Below are positions 7,841-15,788 of a stretch of 64,000 bases of DNA, piece by piece. The notes beneath the pieces were generated by a model. That model saw only the letters and a list, made by a program, of their open reading frames with translations. It was not told where the DNA came from and ran no database searches. Position numbers and translations under genes: made by a program. How positions within the stretch are numbered: position 1 is the first letter of the stretch; each line of letters begins with the position of its first letter. The DNA comes from a virus: positions 62,001-126,000 of the IMG/VR virus record IMGVR_UViG_3300024999_000034; one strand, 5' to 3'.

Positions 7841-7948
7841 ATGAATTTAAAACTACTCAAGGAATTCAAAGCAATTTGTGCCGAACATCCTCAAGTCCCT
7901 TTTACTATGGATGCTTTCGAAAAATTCATTGCTCATATTTCCAAATAA
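7841..7948 (+). CDS. Hypothetical 35-residue protein
   Basis: Short helical protein (NLKLLKEFKAICAEHPQVPF then MDAFEKFIAHISK). A very strong AAGGAGGAGG lies 10 bases before the ATG, which is the main support for it being expressed. Confidence 0.5.
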   Translation: MNLKLLKEFKAICAEHPQVPFTMDAFEKFIAHISK

Positions 7949-8009
7949 TCTACATATTCTATATCATCTAACCAAATCACTAAATAAATTTATGAAAGAA
8001 GGTATTCCA

Positions 8010-8294
8010 ATGCAAAAACCTAAAAACATGAAAAACTTAACTCATTCTGCTTCAAAATTAAATATCCTATACTTAGGCAAAGAAATTGTTTACACTGGCG
8101 AAGGTCACTCTCTAAAGCCTTACAGGGGAGAAATCATCAACATTGCTTACTACTCAAACCTTGAACCTGTTCCATATGCCGAGATTAAACTTAAAATCTG
8201 GAATAACCGGACAGTAACTAAGATCATGAAGTTATCTGATGTTGTGCTAGTATCCTCTATTAAGAAATCAAAGAAATCCAGAGTAGCAGCTTAA
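8010..8294 (+). CDS. Hypothetical protein
   Basis: 94 residues, beta-rich centre (EIVYTGEGHSLKPYRGEIIN) and a basic tail (IKKSKKSRVAA). The ATG at 8010 follows AGAAGG. The ATG at 7992 lies upstream of that site. Family unknown. Confidence 0.55.
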   Translation: MQKPKNMKNLTHSASKLNILYLGKEIVYTGEGHSLKPYRGEIINIAYYSNLEPVPYAEIKLKIWNNRTVTKIMKLSDVVLVSSIKKSKKSRVAA

Positions 8295-8296
8295 TT

Positions 8297-8386
8297 CAAT
8301 ATCTTTTATATGGACACTGTATGATGTAAAATAATTATAACAATTGATGCCAATACGTTGTACAGTGTAATTCTTAAAGGATATTG
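8297..8386 (+). promoter_or_regulatory. ATAACA stem-loop, copy 10 (nested)
   Basis: Outer stem CAATATC plus TTTT (from 8297) with AAAGGATATTG ending at 8386. Inner stem ACACTGTA (8314-8321) with TACAGTGT (8361-8368). The inner loop contains AATTATAACAATT, itself partly self-complementary. Confidence 0.55.
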
Positions 8387-8457
8387 TATAAATACAAACT
8401 ATCAATTAAATATCTCATTTTCACTATAACAAATCAAGTTAGGAGGTTGGAGCCACA

Positions 8458-8718
8458 ATGTCAAAATCAAAAGTATCAAAGTCAAATCATGAAATAATTT
8501 ATATCATTGCAAAATCTAAAGGATTCGTATATAATGGAGAAAATATATTTACATATGCAGACTGGTTAGCAAAAGGTTTTAGAGTAATCAAAGGTGAAAG
8601 AGCTTTCTCTACAACCAACTTATGGACCAAAGGAATCAATCGAAGAAAAACTTTGCAAAGTATTTTTACTATTGATCAAGTGGTTAAAATTTATACTAAG
8701 GAGTTGATTATGGTATAA
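8458..8718 (+). CDS. ArdC-like ssDNA-binding domain protein (tentative)
   Basis: 86 residues. YADWLAKGFRVIKGERAF and LWTKG resemble the signature (W..lG..V.kGekA) of the N-terminal single-stranded-DNA-binding domain of ArdC-type antirestriction proteins, which occurs alone in Gram-positive phages. AGGAGG precedes the ATG. I infer DNA binding only by this pattern. Confidence 0.45.
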   Translation: MSKSKVSKSNHEIIYIIAKSKGFVYNGENIFTYADWLAKGFRVIKGERAFSTTNLWTKGINRRKTLQSIFTIDQVVKIYTKELIMV

Positions 8719-8759
8719 TTTCCATAACAATTCCACTTTAGAATCACAAGGAGGTTAAT

Positions 8760-8852
8760 ATGACATATAAATTCAAGCAAGCAATTGTAAGTCAAGATCA
8801 ATATGTTTATGGTTTTAGATTTTATCTATCAATTGTGAAGTGGTATAGATAA
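8760..8852 (+). CDS. Hypothetical 30-residue protein
   Basis: TYKFKQAIVSQDQYVYGFRF and a short tail. AAGGAGG lies 6 bases before the ATG. Small but well placed between neighbours. Function unknown. Confidence 0.4.
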   Translation: MTYKFKQAIVSQDQYVYGFRFYLSIVKWYR

Positions 8853-8890
8853 TCCATCAAACTAAATTAAATTATTAGGAGGAATTAAAA

Positions 8891-9262
8891 ATGATGCTAA
8901 CTGAAACTAAAATTGACCAAATGAGAAGAGATGTTTCCAGAATGAATCAAGCAACTGAATTCTTTATGTGGTATTCTGAAGAATATACACAAGAATGTAT
9001 TAAAAATCAAACACAACGTCCCAACATTATGATTATTAATGAAAAACCTTATCTAGTTTGTGGCTTAAGTTATTCAATTATGGAAATTCCTAAATGGTGC
9101 TATAGAAATGATACTAAATTTATTGGTGTAATTCCTAAAAGACTTCCTACATATCTAGATTTAGGAAATGATGAATCATATTCTAAATTGTTTGAAGATG
9201 CTTATAACAATTCTCATGTTACCGAACCAGTAAATGGAATTATAGAAAGGTTGTGTAATTGA
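8891..9262 (+). CDS. Hypothetical protein
   Basis: 123 residues. AGGAGG precedes two adjacent ATGs (8891, 8894). Mixed composition with a proline-rich centre (GVIPKRLPTYLDLG). Its stop overlaps the start of the next gene (TGATG), indicating coupled translation. Confidence 0.6.
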   Translation: MMLTETKIDQMRRDVSRMNQATEFFMWYSEEYTQECIKNQTQRPNIMIINEKPYLVCGLSYSIMEIPKWCYRNDTKFIGVIPKRLPTYLDLGNDESYSKLFEDAYNNSHVTEPVNGIIERLCN

Positions 9263-9651
9263 TGGAATTAGGCAATATTGTAAAAACCAAAGATCAAAGA
9301 CAAGGTAAAATTGTTCAAATTCAATTATCTTTAACTAGTAGAAAAATTTATGTAGTAGAATTTACTCAAAATGTTAGTGATGGATTTTTTGAGGAAGAAC
9401 TTGAGTTGGTTGACAATACTACAGTTTGGTATGATGTATTTGAAGCAATACGAGAATTATACAGGGATAAAAGCAAGAAAGCAGTATCGAAGAAAGGAGA
9501 AATTAAGTGGATAGAAAGGACTCTAGACAATATCTCAAAGGATAAGGTTAAAGACCTTGTATATATCAATGTGAATGGATTCGAGCATAATATACTTAGA
9601 GATATTGTGTTAGAATCATTGAACTTCAATATATGGTCTATTGTTGAGTAG
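9262..9651 (+). CDS. Hypothetical protein with SH3/KOW-like N-terminus
   Basis: 129 residues. The N-terminus (ELGNIVKTKDQRQGKIVQIQ ... YVVEF) reads like a small beta-barrel (KOW/SH3-like) often seen in nucleic-acid-associated proteins. The rest is helical and unrecognised. Coupled to the upstream gene by TGATG. Confidence 0.55.
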   Translation: MELGNIVKTKDQRQGKIVQIQLSLTSRKIYVVEFTQNVSDGFFEEELELVDNTTVWYDVFEAIRELYRDKSKKAVSKKGEIKWIERTLDNISKDKVKDLVYINVNGFEHNILRDIVLESLNFNIWSIVE

Positions 9652-9728
9652 AAATGTCATTTATGATATAACAGTTTGAGTTCTGAGGCTCTAGAGGATT
9701 TTTAATTAAATTAATTGGAGGAATAAAA

Positions 9729-10136
9729 ATGAAAATTGATAAAGCAAAGTTTATAGAACAGTGCGTAGAATCAAACGAATGTATAATTGAAGAATTCCAT
9801 GATTATTTTGAAGTAGTCTCTTGTAATTGTAAATACGAAAATTGCGAAGGTTGGCAATTGATAACAAAAGAAAATGCATTTGAAAAATTGCGAGATAAAG
9901 TATTGAATAATAATTTAAAAATCAAGTTAAACAAATTAGGATTTAAATCAGTTTTAATTGAAGAAGATAATCTAAATAATATCTATGTAAAAGTGTGGTT
10001 CAATTTTGAAATGAATGGTAAAATACATTCAGATGGTAGACATGAGTTTTGCGATATTGGAAATTCAGAAGAAACATTGAATTATATTATTAAGTGGATT
10101 GATGATAAGGAAAAAGGATTTAAGGTAATTTTGTAA
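9729..10136 (+). CDS. Hypothetical protein, paralogue A of the CNC-YENCEGW family
   Basis: 135 residues. Residues 14-41 carry SNECIIEEFHDYFEV, CNCKYENCEGW. The same block (SNECTLEEFHEYYEV, CNCEYENCEGW) makes up the protein at 62080, 52 kb away. The three or four cysteines suggest a metal site. The C-terminal ~90 residues are absent from the shorter paralogue. Function unknown. Confidence 0.65.
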   Translation: MKIDKAKFIEQCVESNECIIEEFHDYFEVVSCNCKYENCEGWQLITKENAFEKLRDKVLNNNLKIKLNKLGFKSVLIEEDNLNNIYVKVWFNFEMNGKIHSDGRHEFCDIGNSEETLNYIIKWIDDKEKGFKVIL

Positions 10137-10199
10137 ATTCTATATCCTTCGAATCTATTATTTCCAAGTATTCTAAATTTGAAGGAGCGTGTATTTATT

Positions 10200-10697
10200 A
10201 TGAAAAGACTATGTATTAACTATGAATTTGAACAAGAGATTCCAAAAGAAATACTCAAGGATAAAAATGTATACACTAGTGAAATCGGCTTTATCATTGT
10301 AAAAACTGAATACAAAAAGAAGTTTGAAAAGAAGTACGATATTCCATTAACAGACTTTTCAGAATGGTTTACGAAAAGATATAGTGAAACTAAAACGATT
10401 CATGAATTAATTTATGAAATATTAGAGGATGAACCACTTCTGAAGGATGAATGGGTAGAGCAAGATTTTACTGATAAATATTCTTCAGAAATGATTAAAT
10501 CAACACTCAATAAATTATCTTTTATGTCTGATGATAAAATTATTGAGTATATTTTAAGTTACAAGTTGGAAGAAGCATTGAAAATTGTTATTAAACCCTT
10601 TATAATGAATGAATCAATCAAAAAATATCAAGAGCGTGTTAAGGGTTTAGAAGATCAATATCGTATTGATTATTATAAGAAAATTACTGACCTTTAA
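10200..10697 (+). CDS. Hypothetical helical protein
   Basis: 165 residues, charged and helical with a C-terminal segment ESIKKYQERVKGLEDQYR. The ATG at 10200 follows GAAGGAG with a longish spacer. No family recognised. Confidence 0.6.
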   Translation: MKRLCINYEFEQEIPKEILKDKNVYTSEIGFIIVKTEYKKKFEKKYDIPLTDFSEWFTKRYSETKTIHELIYEILEDEPLLKDEWVEQDFTDKYSSEMIKSTLNKLSFMSDDKIIEYILSYKLEEALKIVIKPFIMNESIKKYQERVKGLEDQYRIDYYKKITDL

Positions 10698-10743
10698 AAA
10701 GCAAGGTTTATTGGAGTTTAAATAAGAAAGGAATTGAATATTA

Positions 10744-10806
10744 ATGGAAATTTTCAAAATCAAAGACATTGATTATTGTTCTAAATGCCCATATAAAAGT
10801 AAATAA
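10744..10806 (+). CDS. Possible 20-residue cysteine peptide
   Basis: MEIFKIKDIDYCSKCPYKSK with a CxxC. It is preceded by AAGAAAGG, 12 bases before the ATG. The N-terminus and cysteine pair look like the start of longer cysteine-rich miniproteins, so it may be a truncated relative. Confidence 0.3.
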   Translation: MEIFKIKDIDYCSKCPYKSK

Positions 10807-10861
10807 CTCTGGTTTGAGCCAGTATAAAAAAGTATCTTAAGCTTGGTATGGTTGTTTAACT

Positions 10862-10887
10862 CTGTTAGGTGGTATAACAAATAACAG
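10862..10887 (+). promoter_or_regulatory. ATAACA stem-loop next to an RBS, copy 11
   Basis: CTGTTA (10862-10867) pairs with TAACAG (10882-10887); the loop contains GGTATAACAAA. The 3' arm abuts GGAGG of the next gene, so folding could affect initiation. Confidence 0.45.
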
Positions 10888-10900
10888 GAGGATGATTAAA

Positions 10901-11074
10901 ATGACAAATTATGAAAAAATTATGAACATGAGCATTGAAGAATTTGCAAAAACTAGAATCAATTATGATCCTGAGTGGGGCGAATATGGAAATGATATTT
11001 CAGGTAATGTATATGTATACGAAAATGATGCAATTGAAGATGAAATTAAATGGTTAAAACAAAAGGTAGAATAA
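10901..11074 (+). CDS. Hypothetical small acidic protein
   Basis: 57 residues starting MTNYEKIMNMSIEEFAKTRI, an N-terminal pattern common among short phage proteins. AGGAGGATG precedes the ATG at 10901. No function can be assigned. Confidence 0.6.
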   Translation: MTNYEKIMNMSIEEFAKTRINYDPEWGEYGNDISGNVYVYENDAIEDEIKWLKQKVE

Positions 11075-11138
11075 CGATGTCTAATACTATCAAAAGTAAA
11101 TTTTAAATGTATATTTAAAAGAAAGAAGGAATTTAATT

Positions 11139-11708
11139 ATGACAACTGTTAATTTTAAATCTCTTAATTGGAAAATTGATGAGAGAACACTTAGAGGGGA
11201 TGGGAAATATAATACTGAAAAAGCAACAGTAGAAATTCAACTTCCAAATGGGGATTGGAAAATTTTTAGAAGTTATTCTCTTCATCGTGGAGCAAGTGTT
11301 GAAACGGATAATATTTGGAATCTTCTTATTCTTGATGGAAATTATTCCAAACATATTAATGTTGGCACTCTTGACAATGGCAAACAAATTACGGAAGAAG
11401 ACTATCGAGAATATATGCATAATTTATTTAATGGCATGACACAATATATTTTGTCTAGTGATTCAATTAATAATGTGGATGATGATAATAAATATTGTGA
11501 AGTTATCACTGAACATTTTGGAATTAAAAGAGAATATGAAATAACAAGATGTTCTACACTTGAAGAAGCAATAACAAAAGCAATGGAATTTTCTGATAAA
11601 ATTAAAAAGGTTTTTCATAGTCAAGATAGGGTATTTGTAAAAGTTGGTAATCTTTATTATAACCCTAACAAATTATTTTCAAATGGTATAGGTGTTTCTT
11701 GGATTTAA
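11139..11708 (+). CDS. Hypothetical protein
   Basis: 189 residues. Repeated strand-like segments in the first half (ATVEIQLPNGDWKIF) and a helix-strand C-terminus (TLEEAITKAMEFSDKIKKVF). AGAAAGAAGG precedes the start. Antisense frames across it are shadows. Family unknown. Confidence 0.65.
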   Translation: MTTVNFKSLNWKIDERTLRGDGKYNTEKATVEIQLPNGDWKIFRSYSLHRGASVETDNIWNLLILDGNYSKHINVGTLDNGKQITEEDYREYMHNLFNGMTQYILSSDSINNVDDDNKYCEVITEHFGIKREYEITRCSTLEEAITKAMEFSDKIKKVFHSQDRVFVKVGNLYYNPNKLFSNGIGVSWI

Positions 11709-11722
11709 TTTAAATTAATCTG

Positions 11723-11808
11723 TGCTAGTGATTTAATCTCATATCTTATATAACAGAGTCAATATAACAGATGCAGTTATAACATAGATATGGGATTATA
11801 TTATAGCA
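11723..11808 (+). promoter_or_regulatory. ATAACA stem-loop, copy 12 (three motif copies)
   Basis: AATCTCATATCT (11735-11746) pairs with AGATATGGGATT (11786-11797; one G-U pair). The 39-base loop contains ATAACA three times, each preceded by a T. An outer TGCTA/TAGCA stem closes it. The clearest member of the family. Confidence 0.65.
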
Positions 11809-11843
11809 TTGGTTGCTAAAAATAAAATTAAGGAGAAATTGAA

Positions 11844-12035
11844 ATGAAAAAATTAAATGAGATTCAATTAGAAATCCAAAGACTTGAAAGGGAAAATGAT
11901 ATTAATAGAGACAGGTTAGAATATTTTGAAAAATTAGGGGACATGGATAGAGCAAAAATGTACACAAAAATGATTAGTAATTGTAGTATAAAGATTGATA
12001 CTCTTGGATGGGCAATTGATTACAAATATTTATAG
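11844..12035 (+). CDS. Hypothetical coiled-coil miniprotein
   Basis: 63 residues, predicted largely helical (NEIQLEIQRLERENDINRDR). AAGGAG precedes the ATG. Possibly a dimeric adaptor. Unknown family. Confidence 0.55.
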   Translation: MKKLNEIQLEIQRLERENDINRDRLEYFEKLGDMDRAKMYTKMISNCSIKIDTLGWAIDYKYL

Positions 12036-12055
12036 CTTAAAATGTTATTTTCATT

Positions 12056-12083
12056 TGGTCATTTTTACCATAACAGCCGACCA
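12056..12083 (+). promoter_or_regulatory. ATAACA stem-loop, copy 13
   Basis: TGGTC (12056-12060) pairs with GACCA (12079-12083); the loop contains ACCATAACAGCC. It opens the 248-base noncoding stretch that also holds five further hairpins. Confidence 0.4.
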
Positions 12084-12105
12084 TATTTATTGCATGGACT
12101 TTTTA

Positions 12106-12252
12106 AACTATACGTTATTCGTATAGTTAATATCCTAAGTCACAAATTGCGACTTTAAAAAGACGAATATCGTCTAGTAGATTAACGCTACCCAATATTG
12201 GGGAACGTCTTCTAGTAGTTCAGAAAATGCTTCGTATGTATTACGGACGAAG
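12106..12252 (+). ncRNA. Candidate structured RNA: five consecutive hairpins
   Basis: AACTATACG/CGTATAGTT (12106-12128), AAGTC/GACTT (12137-12155), AGACG/CGTCT (12161-12175), the palindrome CCCAATATTGGG (12191-12202) and CTTCGT/ACGAAG (12230-12252) follow each other. CTAGTAG occurs twice between them. No tRNA cloverleaf fits. It sits in the leader of the gene at 12283, so it may be a leader or a small RNA. Confidence 0.45.
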
Positions 12253-12282
12253 TAAAATAAAATATAAAGGATGTGAATAACA

Positions 12283-12423
12283 ATGACACAAATACAAATT
12301 AAACATTCTTGTTGGTTCTGCCTCAATTTAGACTGCGATCATATAGAATATAAATCATGTCTCAAGAACCATAAACTTAAATTTATTTTCAATGTAAATG
12401 AATGTTCAGATTGGAATGGTTAA
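12283..12423 (+). CDS. Cysteine-rich miniprotein
   Basis: 46 residues with CWFC, CDH, C and a terminal CSDW. This spacing (CxxC...C...CxxW) recurs in other small proteins here (12815, 33461, 52932, 53291). It probably binds zinc. AAAGGATG lies 13 bases before the ATG. Confidence 0.55.
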   Translation: MTQIQIKHSCWFCLNLDCDHIEYKSCLKNHKLKFIFNVNECSDWNG

Positions 12424-12434
12424 TACTAATATCC

Positions 12435-12466
12435 AAGATATGGTATAACAGATTCAATATTATCTT
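12435..12466 (+). promoter_or_regulatory. ATAACA stem-loop, copy 14
   Basis: AAGATA (12435-12440) pairs with TATCTT (12461-12466) around a loop with GGTATAACAGATT. Confidence 0.4.
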
Positions 12467-12500
12467 TCCAACTTTGTTTTTATATTTGATTTAAAAACTA

Positions 12501-12528
12501 TTGCAATTTATTCCAAATGTGATAAGAT
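12501..12528 (+). promoter_or_regulatory. Promoter, TTGCAA type
   Basis: TTGCAA (12501-12506), 16-base spacer, TAAGAT (12523-12528). It uses the same -35 as promoters at 18582, 31990, 35287 and 49984. It would transcribe 12565 onward. Confidence 0.6.
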
Positions 12529-12564
12529 GTAACTAAGAAATAAATATTTAAGGAGTGGTACATA

Positions 12565-12777
12565 ATGAAATATGTAAGAACAAATGCGTTAGCTGAAATA
12601 AAAGTAGGGAGAATATTTGTTTCTAAAGAAAATAATTCCTATGTCTATTTGGTAAAAGAAATCTTAAATGGAGGGATTATGGCAAGTCCTATAGGTGAAT
12701 TTGGAGAATCAGAAGAAGTTTATATTGGTGGTTTTGAGTTAGCTAGATTGTTACATGCAGTAATTCTAGTTCAATAA
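12565..12777 (+). CDS. Hypothetical small protein
   Basis: 70 residues, beta-rich (EIKVGRIFVSKENNSYVYLV), possibly a small barrel. AAGGAGTG precedes the ATG. First gene behind the promoter at 12501. Unknown function. Confidence 0.6.
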   Translation: MKYVRTNALAEIKVGRIFVSKENNSYVYLVKEILNGGIMASPIGEFGESEEVYIGGFELARLLHAVILVQ

Positions 12778-12814
12778 TATCCCAGAAAAGGCAGAATTGA
12801 AAGGAGTTTGAATA

Positions 12815-13003
12815 ATGGAAAATAATTGTTTTGGTTGTGAACATTGTTTTAATATTCCATCATATTTACAAAAACATTATGCAGAAATTGGTATGAACTT
12901 CCCTGTAGGAACGACACTATGTGGTTTAATTAGAAATATTCTTCCTAGTAATAACACTTGTAATGAGTTTGAAGAAAGAGAATGGGAGGATGATAAATCA
13001 TGA
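12815..13003 (+). CDS. Cysteine-rich miniprotein
   Basis: 62 residues with CFGCEHC near the start, a central C and a final CNEF. A member of the recurring Cys-rich set. Its last four bases overlap the next gene (ATGA), giving coupled translation. Confidence 0.6.
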   Translation: MENNCFGCEHCFNIPSYLQKHYAEIGMNFPVGTTLCGLIRNILPSNNTCNEFEEREWEDDKS

Positions 13004-13194
13004 ATGAAAATTATATTGTACTAGAGGGAGACATTGAAAACTCAGATGAGGATTGCACATTTGCTAAAATTATAAAAGGCGGAATATCATTAAAGCAATA
13101 TGATTCTAAAAGTAAACAAATGGTTACGATTTTCTTGACAAATGAAGAAGTCGGAGAATTGGAAAAAGAATTATCTACTAGAGGGAAATATTAA
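13000..13194 (+). CDS. Hypothetical small protein
   Basis: 64 residues, starting inside the stop of the upstream gene after GGGAGGATG. Strand-rich start, helical acidic end (NEEVGELEKELSTRG). Unknown family. Confidence 0.55.
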   Translation: MNENYIVLEGDIENSDEDCTFAKIIKGGISLKQYDSKSKQMVTIFLTNEEVGELEKELSTRGKY

Positions 13195-13219
13195 TTAAAA
13201 TTTAAGGAGGATGTATTAT

Positions 13220-13447
13220 ATGACAAATACAAAATTAGTAAAAGAATGTGTCCAAGAGGATGTTGTAAAATACTTTGTGAAACGTGAAGATGGAATTGAT
13301 TACCTAAAAGTAAATGTTAAAAAGGATGGCACAATCAAGAAAACCAAATATATACTTAGAGGAATGAGTAACTATGAGATGGAATTGGAGAAAACCAGAT
13401 TAATTAGGCAAGGGTATACTGAGCAAATTTTACCCAACCAAATGTAA
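13220..13447 (+). CDS. Hypothetical basic small protein
   Basis: 75 residues, lysine-rich (VNVKKDGTIKKTKYILRG). AAGGAGG precedes the ATG at 13220. Unknown function. Confidence 0.6.
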   Translation: MTNTKLVKECVQEDVVKYFVKREDGIDYLKVNVKKDGTIKKTKYILRGMSNYEMELEKTRLIRQGYTEQILPNQM

Positions 13448-13494
13448 CTTTTAAATGCTTTGGAAAATAAAATTTAAAGAGGAGAGTGTACATA

Positions 13495-14157
13495 ATGAAA
13501 AAGAATTTAGTACCTGCTATTCCGGTGATGTCTTGGGATAAAGAATTAACTGAAAGACAAATAAACCTCGCAAAAGGAAGTTGTCACAAAATATCTAAGA
13601 AGCAAATGGTTAAAAGAATCTTATCATTCATGAAAAGTAATCAAATTACTGATGCGGATAGAAAGGTGTTTAATAAAATCCTTGGTGATACTAAACTATT
13701 AAATAAACTTCAGATTTGCACGGATGGTTCTTGGCTTAATGGTAGAATTTTTTATAAGAATTTCTTTAATCAATCTGATGCAAATATTTGTGTTGACGGA
13801 GAATATTGGATGCAATATTATAGGGATAATAATGTAAGTCCCGACACTTTTACAAAACTTAACTACATGAAATACAATTTCGAGGTAATATATTTACACT
13901 TGGTTAGCAATAGTAGAGAATTTGATCACGAATACCATGAAGAAAACCTACTAACAAATTTCAATGTTGATCAACTTCCAATTTATGAAAAAGCATTAAA
14001 AGATTTTGGAGACAGTAGTTTATACATTACTGATCAAGCTTATGATAATCGTGGAAGATTATTATCTGACTATTATTCATTAAGAACAAAATCAAATAAA
14101 GATAGATCAGATTTTTGGAAATTATTCAGAGGAATAAGAGATAAAATTTCAGCATAA
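13495..14157 (+). CDS. Hypothetical protein
   Basis: 220 residues. Helical N-terminus with a basic patch (KGSCHKISKKQMVKRILSFM) and an aromatic middle. AGAGGAGAG lies 14 bases before the ATG. No recognised family despite its size. Confidence 0.65.
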   Translation: MKKNLVPAIPVMSWDKELTERQINLAKGSCHKISKKQMVKRILSFMKSNQITDADRKVFNKILGDTKLLNKLQICTDGSWLNGRIFYKNFFNQSDANICVDGEYWMQYYRDNNVSPDTFTKLNYMKYNFEVIYLHLVSNSREFDHEYHEENLLTNFNVDQLPIYEKALKDFGDSSLYITDQAYDNRGRLLSDYYSLRTKSNKDRSDFWKLFRGIRDKISA

Positions 14158-14201
14158 AACAGTCTTTGGACGGATTTTATAATTAGAAAGGATGAAGGAA
14201 A

Positions 14202-14477
14202 ATGAAAAGAATTCCTTACTCATTTAGCAAACGTGGAGATATAATTAACCATCCTAGTATCAATCAAATTGTATGGTACTGTGATGCCGATAAACCAGAT
14301 ATGAGAGTAGTAATTATCAATAAGGTAAATCGTAATTATTACAGCAATGGAGGAGATCAATGGGAATGGCAAGAGGTATTTGAGGATGGCACTTTAGGAA
14401 GAGAAGAAAGTGGAAGAGATAATTTTTATTTATATTATGGTGGATATAAGGTTTTCAAAACTGTAGAATTTAATTAA
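14202..14477 (+). CDS. Hypothetical protein
   Basis: 91 residues, beta-rich (IVWYCDADKPDMRVVIINKV; GGDQWEWQEVFEDGTLG), glycine-tyrosine repeats near the end. AGAAAGGATGAAGG precedes the ATG. Unknown. Confidence 0.6.
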   Translation: MKRIPYSFSKRGDIINHPSINQIVWYCDADKPDMRVVIINKVNRNYYSNGGDQWEWQEVFEDGTLGREESGRDNFYLYYGGYKVFKTVEFN

Positions 14478-14498
14478 GATTAAGAAAGGATGATAATA

Positions 14499-14672
14499 AT
14501 GGATAAGATTAAAAGACTTGGTAAAATACTTGAAGAATATAAAAATGGGAAAAGTTATTCTGCTTGTTTGGCATTAATTGATGATATGGAAAAGAACTGT
14601 TTTAATTTTGAGTTATTATGTCAAACATTTGATGATGCAATACAAAGTGTGACTCCTAGAAGTGGCCCATAG
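14499..14672 (+). CDS. Hypothetical small protein
   Basis: 57 residues, helical (KRLGKILEEYKNGKSYSACL). ATG 14499 is preferred to 14490 because AAGAAAGG directly abuts the latter. The leader follows the AAAGGATGAT pattern seen throughout. Unknown. Confidence 0.55.
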   Translation: MDKIKRLGKILEEYKNGKSYSACLALIDDMEKNCFNFELLCQTFDDAIQSVTPRSGP

Positions 14673-14706
14673 CTTCATTCTTAGAGTCGTAATATCCCTT
14701 AAAATC

Positions 14707-14735
14707 ACTCTTTCAAAGAGTATAACAGAGGAGGT
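14707..14735 (+). promoter_or_regulatory. Hairpin plus TATAACAG before an RBS
   Basis: ACTCT/AGAGT hairpin (14707-14721) followed directly by ATAACAG and GAGGAGG. It is the last, degenerate member of the ATAACA series seen going rightward. Confidence 0.3.
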
Positions 14736-14741
14736 AATATA

Positions 14742-14936
14742 ATGAAAGTTGTAGGTAAAGGTGATCACAGACAGGTTGCACATGAATGTTCGTGGTGTGG
14801 TGAGTATATCAATGAGTTAGAAGGTGATGATAAAACAACTCATGATGGTAACATGTATCATTATGGATGTTTTGAAGAAATGATGGATGAAAATAGATTT
14901 TATGAATCCGTAGATAAAATACATGAGAGCGAATAA
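14742..14936 (+). CDS. Zinc-finger miniprotein
   Basis: 64 residues. CSWC followed by H...YHYGC gives a CxxC...HxxxC site like a half-LIM finger. Acidic tail. GAGGAGG precedes the ATG. Zinc binding inferred; role unknown. Confidence 0.6.
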   Translation: MKVVGKGDHRQVAHECSWCGEYINELEGDDKTTHDGNMYHYGCFEEMMDENRFYESVDKIHESE

Positions 14937-15021
14937 ATCTGACATATCATGAGAAAAAGGTATTTCCTCTTAAATATAGAACTTATACTAAAATACTATT
15001 ACACAAGGGGAGATACCAAAA

Positions 15022-15225
15022 ATGCATTGGAAATCTAACATAACTTCATGGAAAGATCCAAACACAAATGAATTTGTCACTCGAAAAGAATATGGAAAAT
15101 TATCTAAGAGAGCGTCAGTTAATGGATTGTCTGCTCCTGAATATTTAATCTCTAAGGGTTATTTTAAAGACAGATATCATTATTACAGGTTTAAGGATAA
15201 AATGTTTTTGGATAGGGAAAATTGA
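15022..15225 (+). CDS. Hypothetical small basic protein
   Basis: 67 residues (NEFVTRKEYGKLSKRASVNG; EYLISKGYFKDRYHYYRFKD), resembling a small helical DNA-binding fold without a clear match. Weak AAGGGGAG before the ATG. Confidence 0.55.
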   Translation: MHWKSNITSWKDPNTNEFVTRKEYGKLSKRASVNGLSAPEYLISKGYFKDRYHYYRFKDKMFLDREN

Positions 15226-15240
15226 AAGGATGATTAAATT

Positions 15241-15477
15241 ATGGGATACTCAATTTATAAAATAGATTTTGACACTCAAGAGAAAACTATATTATATGAT
15301 TGTATTGAAGATATTCAAAAAGCAGATTTATTAGCACAATTGGCAATGTGTAATAAAACAACTAATGAACTGATTTTCATTTGTGCAGGATGGAATAGGA
15401 GTATTGATAGAGATTCAGAATTGTATAGTAAAGTTTTGGAATTGGCTGTAGAATATAAAAGCGAAAGGAAGTGTTAA
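15241..15477 (+). CDS. Hypothetical small protein
   Basis: 78 residues. GYSIYKIDFDTQEKTI start and an internal FICAGWNRSI. GAAAGGATGAT precedes the ATG. The next gene begins 2 bases after its stop. Confidence 0.55.
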   Translation: MGYSIYKIDFDTQEKTILYDCIEDIQKADLLAQLAMCNKTTNELIFICAGWNRSIDRDSELYSKVLELAVEYKSERKC

Positions 15478-15478
15478 G

Positions 15479-15739
15479 ATGGATAAATTTAAAATTATGA
15501 AAGAAGCACTAGAAAAGATATCGAATGCGTGTGATGTTTTTGATATGGAAGGCAAAAGCGATTATGATTGTTTTGAAGAGTGTATATTTATTGCATCAAA
15601 GGCATTGAGCCTATTAGAAGAAGAAAAACATTGCTTGGTTGATTATTGTCTATATAATTCGAATCTTAAATGTCCTTTTAATAACTACTTGTCATTTTCT
15701 AAGCAAATTAAAACTATAACTGAATGTCCATTTAATTAA
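15479..15739 (+). CDS. Hypothetical cysteine-containing protein
   Basis: 86 residues, helical first half (KIMKEALEKISNACDVFD), then C-rich end (CLVDYCLYN, CPFN, CPFN), perhaps a metal site. Coupled to 15241. GAAAGGAAG precedes the ATG. Confidence 0.55.
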   Translation: MDKFKIMKEALEKISNACDVFDMEGKSDYDCFEECIFIASKALSLLEEEKHCLVDYCLYNSNLKCPFNNYLSFSKQIKTITECPFN

Positions 15740-15788
15740 TCAAATCAATCATGCAACTTAACTGATAATTATTAAGGAGGAATTAACA

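Noticed and set aside
8701-8750. Further ATAACA stem-loop near 8730
   Set aside because: CCATAACAATT is present but no stem of more than 4 bp surrounds it; left out of the family.
11133-11420. Minus-strand ORF
   Set aside because: It is antisense to a well-supported + strand gene, has no ribosome site, and all other genes lie on +.
12100-12260. tRNA-like cluster
   Set aside because: The hairpins are independent and no cloverleaf with T-arm or anticodon loop can be drawn.
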